Source: an uncultured Phaeodactylibacter sp. | GTDB lineage: Bacteria; Bacteroidota; Bacteroidia; Chitinophagales; Saprospiraceae | Assembly: GCA_913062745.1 (NCBI GenBank) | Contig: CAJXXJ010000169.1 | Location: 1 to 7,476, forward strand | DNA: 7,476 nucleotides | Direction: 5' to 3' | Shown: positions 6,262 to 7,476 of the stretch, one piece after another | Numbering within the stretch: position 1 is the stretch's first letter | Layout: every line of letters starts with the position of its first letter | The notes under the pieces: generated by a model | Seen by the model: only the letters and a program-made list of their open reading frames with translations | The model's database searches: none | What the model was told of the DNA's origin: nothing | Position numbers and translations under genes: made by a program

Positions 6262-7014
6262 TTATGGAAAGAATATTTTTGCTTGGTCCGGCTGCTCCAG
6301 CTCCGGAGATTTACCTTCGTAGGCTAAGCTAGCCAATACATACCGCATGCACTGTATACGGCTATCCTCCCGGTCCTCCCCTTTTACAATCAGCCACGGG
6401 GCTGCTGCGGTATGGGTCTGCTCGTACATTTTCTCCTTATAGGCCGTGAAGGCTTCCCACTTTTCCTGCGCCGCCAGGTCGACCGGGCTGACCTTCCAGC
6501 GTTTTAGCGGAGATTCCAGCCGTTGTTGTATGCGTTCCTGCTGCTCCTGCATATCTATAGAAAACCAAAACTTCACCAGAACGATACCATCCGCTACCAG
6601 CATTTGCTCCAGAGGCACTACCTGCTGCATGAAAAGCTCGTACTGCACTTCCGTGCAAAAACCCATGACCGGCTCCACTACCGCCCGGTTGTACCAGCTG
6701 CGGTCGAAGAATACCATTTCACCGGCACCGGGCAGATGCTTCAGATAACGCTGGAAGTACCACTGCCCCCGCTCCTCGTCGGAAGGCTTGCCCAGGGCAA
6801 CCACCCGATACCCGCGCGGGTCCAGAAATTGCGTAAAGCGGTGGATTGCGCTGCCCTTGCCGGCAGTATCCCGCCCTTCAAACAGGATGAGCAGGCGCTG
6901 CTGCTGCTGCCGAAGGTGTTGCTGCAGCTTGAGCAGCTCCGTTTGCAGCAGATAAAGCTCCTCAACGTACTTGGGGTTGACCTGATAGAACTCTTCCAGG
7001 ATTTGCTGTTTCAT
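6262..7014 (-). CDS. ppk2: PPK2-family polyphosphate kinase (class I-like)
   Basis: The enzyme transfers phosphate between inorganic polyphosphate and nucleotides in the cytoplasm; class I members mainly interconvert NDP and NTP. The 250-residue protein is one complete PPK2 domain. The Walker A motif is FEGRDTAGKGSAI (45-57, Lys53), the Walker B region is FFDRSWYNRAVVEPVMGF (102-119), and a lid segment KRWKVSPVD (171-179) carries the basic residues expected there. The stretch GQWYFQRYLKHLPGAGE (83-99) also fits the class I pattern. Length is near the usual 230-300 for single-domain PPK2. The N-terminus is Gln/Leu-rich (residues 20-40) and probably helical. The ATG at 7014 gives a typical start and has no Shine-Dalgarno sequence. 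It is divergent from the small membrane protein gene. Substrate choice (ADP, GDP or NMP) and direction cannot be read from sequence alone. Confidence 0.93.
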   Translation of the reverse strand: MKQQILEEFYQVNPKYVEELYLLQTELLKLQQHLRQQQQRLLILFEGRDTAGKGSAIHRFTQFLDPRGYRVVALGKPSDEERGQWYFQRYLKHLPGAGEMVFFDRSWYNRAVVEPVMGFCTEVQYELFMQQVVPLEQMLVADGIVLVKFWFSIDMQEQQERIQQRLESPLKRWKVSPVDLAAQEKWEAFTAYKEKMYEQTHTAAAPWLIVKGEDREDSRIQCMRYVLASLAYEGKSPELEQPDQAKIFFP

Positions 7015-7071
7015 GGCCGTTTGTTGTTTGGCAAAAAATCAGGGCTCTAATTGCAGTTTTATTGCGAAACA

Positions 7072-7083
7072 GGCAAGCTTGCC
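7072..7083. promoter_or_regulatory. Perfect 12-base palindrome GGCAAGCTTGCC in a divergent gap
   Basis: The sequence is its own reverse complement and lies about midway between the divergent starts at 7014 and 7155. It could be a dimeric regulator site for either gene, but no family motif is recognised and a 12-base palindrome can occur by chance. Two near-matches to the -7 box lie downstream on the plus strand, TAAATTTA at 7087-7094 and TAAATTTC at 7128-7135, each with one mismatch. Confidence 0.25.
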
Positions 7084-7154
7084 GGATAAATTTACTTACC
7101 CAAAGAAACAAGGGCGGGAGAAATGAGTAAATTTCGAGCCTAAATGGACACTAA

Positions 7155-7412
7155 ATGCGCAAGTTCACTCATTTCCTGGGCCACGAAGCCCTCAACCTTG
7201 CAGCCGGCTACCTCGCGGGCCTGACTGCCTCCTATCTGGTCTCTCGCTTTTTCGTGAAGAAAGGCCTGGTCAACCTCTGGGGCTTGGCCGCTAAACGGCA
7301 GGCACTCGCTAAAGACGATTACGAATGGCTAATGCCCATTGCTTCCTACGCTATCGGGCTGCTGGTGATGCTGGTGGTCAGCTACGCAGTGGGGCGCTGG
7401 CGGGAAGGATAG
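7155..7412 (+). CDS. Small two-helix membrane protein of unknown function
   Basis: The 85-residue protein has two hydrophobic stretches, about residues 12-33 (ALNLAAGYLAGLTASYLVSRFF) and 59-80 (LMPIASYAIGLLVMLVVSYAVG). They are joined by a basic/polar loop (VKKGL...AAKRQALAKDDYE). Basic residues in the loop and at both ends (MRK, RWREG) make the topology ambiguous. The first helix contains small-residue spacing (GYLAG) suited to helix packing. I do not recognise the family. Coding status is supported by the coherent hydrophobic pattern and by a full ORF in a gap otherwise without a plus-strand gene. There is no Shine-Dalgarno sequence. It is divergent from the polyphosphate kinase gene, and a functional link is not shown. 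Confidence 0.7.
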   Translation: MRKFTHFLGHEALNLAAGYLAGLTASYLVSRFFVKKGLVNLWGLAAKRQALAKDDYEWLMPIASYAIGLLVMLVVSYAVGRWREG

Positions 7413-7429
7413 GAATATACAGGGGCACT

Positions 7430-7476
7430 TTACCGGATCTTCAGCCTGGGCTTGGGTGGATGTTGGCATAACTTCT
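7430..7476 (-). CDS. Possible C-terminal tail of a minus-strand gene (runs off the window)
   Basis: On the minus strand from the window edge, one frame reads KLCQHPPKPRLKIR and stops at TAA (7432-7430). A basic, proline-containing tail like this is plausible as a protein C-terminus, and the stop lies 17 bases from the convergent small gene's stop, a common spacing. Fifteen codons are too few to establish coding; another minus frame stays open through the region. Confidence 0.2.
   Translation of the reverse strand, partial: KLCQHPPKPRLKIR

Noticed and set aside
6236..6263. Direct repeat GGCAGGTT (6243-6250 and 6256-6263) and inverted CTGCC/GGCAG pair just past the ppk2 stop
   Set aside because: The repeats are short, the inverted pair leaves only a two-base loop, and no T-tract follows on the minus strand, so neither a terminator nor an attachment site is supported.
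1..7476. CRISPR array, tRNA, rRNA, IS element or phage-defence cassette
   Set aside because: No spaced repeats, clover-leaf sequence, transposase, nuclease or toxin-antitoxin pair was seen. The genes are conventional housekeeping families.

Overview
The window looks like ordinary chromosomal DNA from a member of the Bacteroidota with fairly high GC for that phylum, possibly a Saprospiria-like lineage (the phylum is inferred with fair confidence, the class is a guess). Three things point there. Several intergenic regions carry exact TAnnTTTG boxes, the -7 element of Bacteroidota promoters. None of the start codons is preceded by a Shine-Dalgarno sequence. The protein set is also familiar from that phylum: a POTRA-less Omp85-type barrel, an MltD-like LysM transglycosylase and an ScfR-type XRE regulator. 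I see no phage, IS, CRISPR, tRNA or rRNA sequence.

Layout. Positions 2-157 (+) hold the last 51 codons of an unidentified protein. It converges on a minus-strand K+ channel with a cytoplasmic RCK (TrkA-N/TrkA-C) module (187-1368). A 233-base gap follows, with a strong hairpin plus T-tract terminator that reads on the PLUS strand although both neighbours are on the minus strand. An exact plus-strand -7 box lies about 135 bases before that hairpin, so a short plus-strand transcript is possible. Next comes a minus-strand secreted MltD-like lytic transglycosylase with LysM-like repeats (1602-3026). It is divergent from a plus-strand XRE/ScfR-family regulator (3279-4766), whose promoter region holds a 28-base near-perfect palindrome between and over the promoter elements, a likely autoregulatory operator. 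The mRNA of this gene may be leaderless.

The second half has a minus-strand outer-membrane barrel protein (4907-6073) with the best promoter in the window (TTG-N20-TAACTTTG), a minus-strand class I-like PPK2 polyphosphate kinase (6262-7014), a divergent plus-strand two-helix small membrane protein (7155-7412), and perhaps the tail of a further minus-strand gene (7430-7476).

The genes do not form one operon or an evident system. They are mostly single-gene transcription units with separate housekeeping roles: ion homeostasis, wall remodelling, acyl-CoA or carbon-state regulation, outer-membrane function and polyphosphate/nucleotide metabolism. The points most worth following are the regulatory ones: the ScfR-type operator with possible leaderless start, and the orphan plus-strand promoter-terminator pair.
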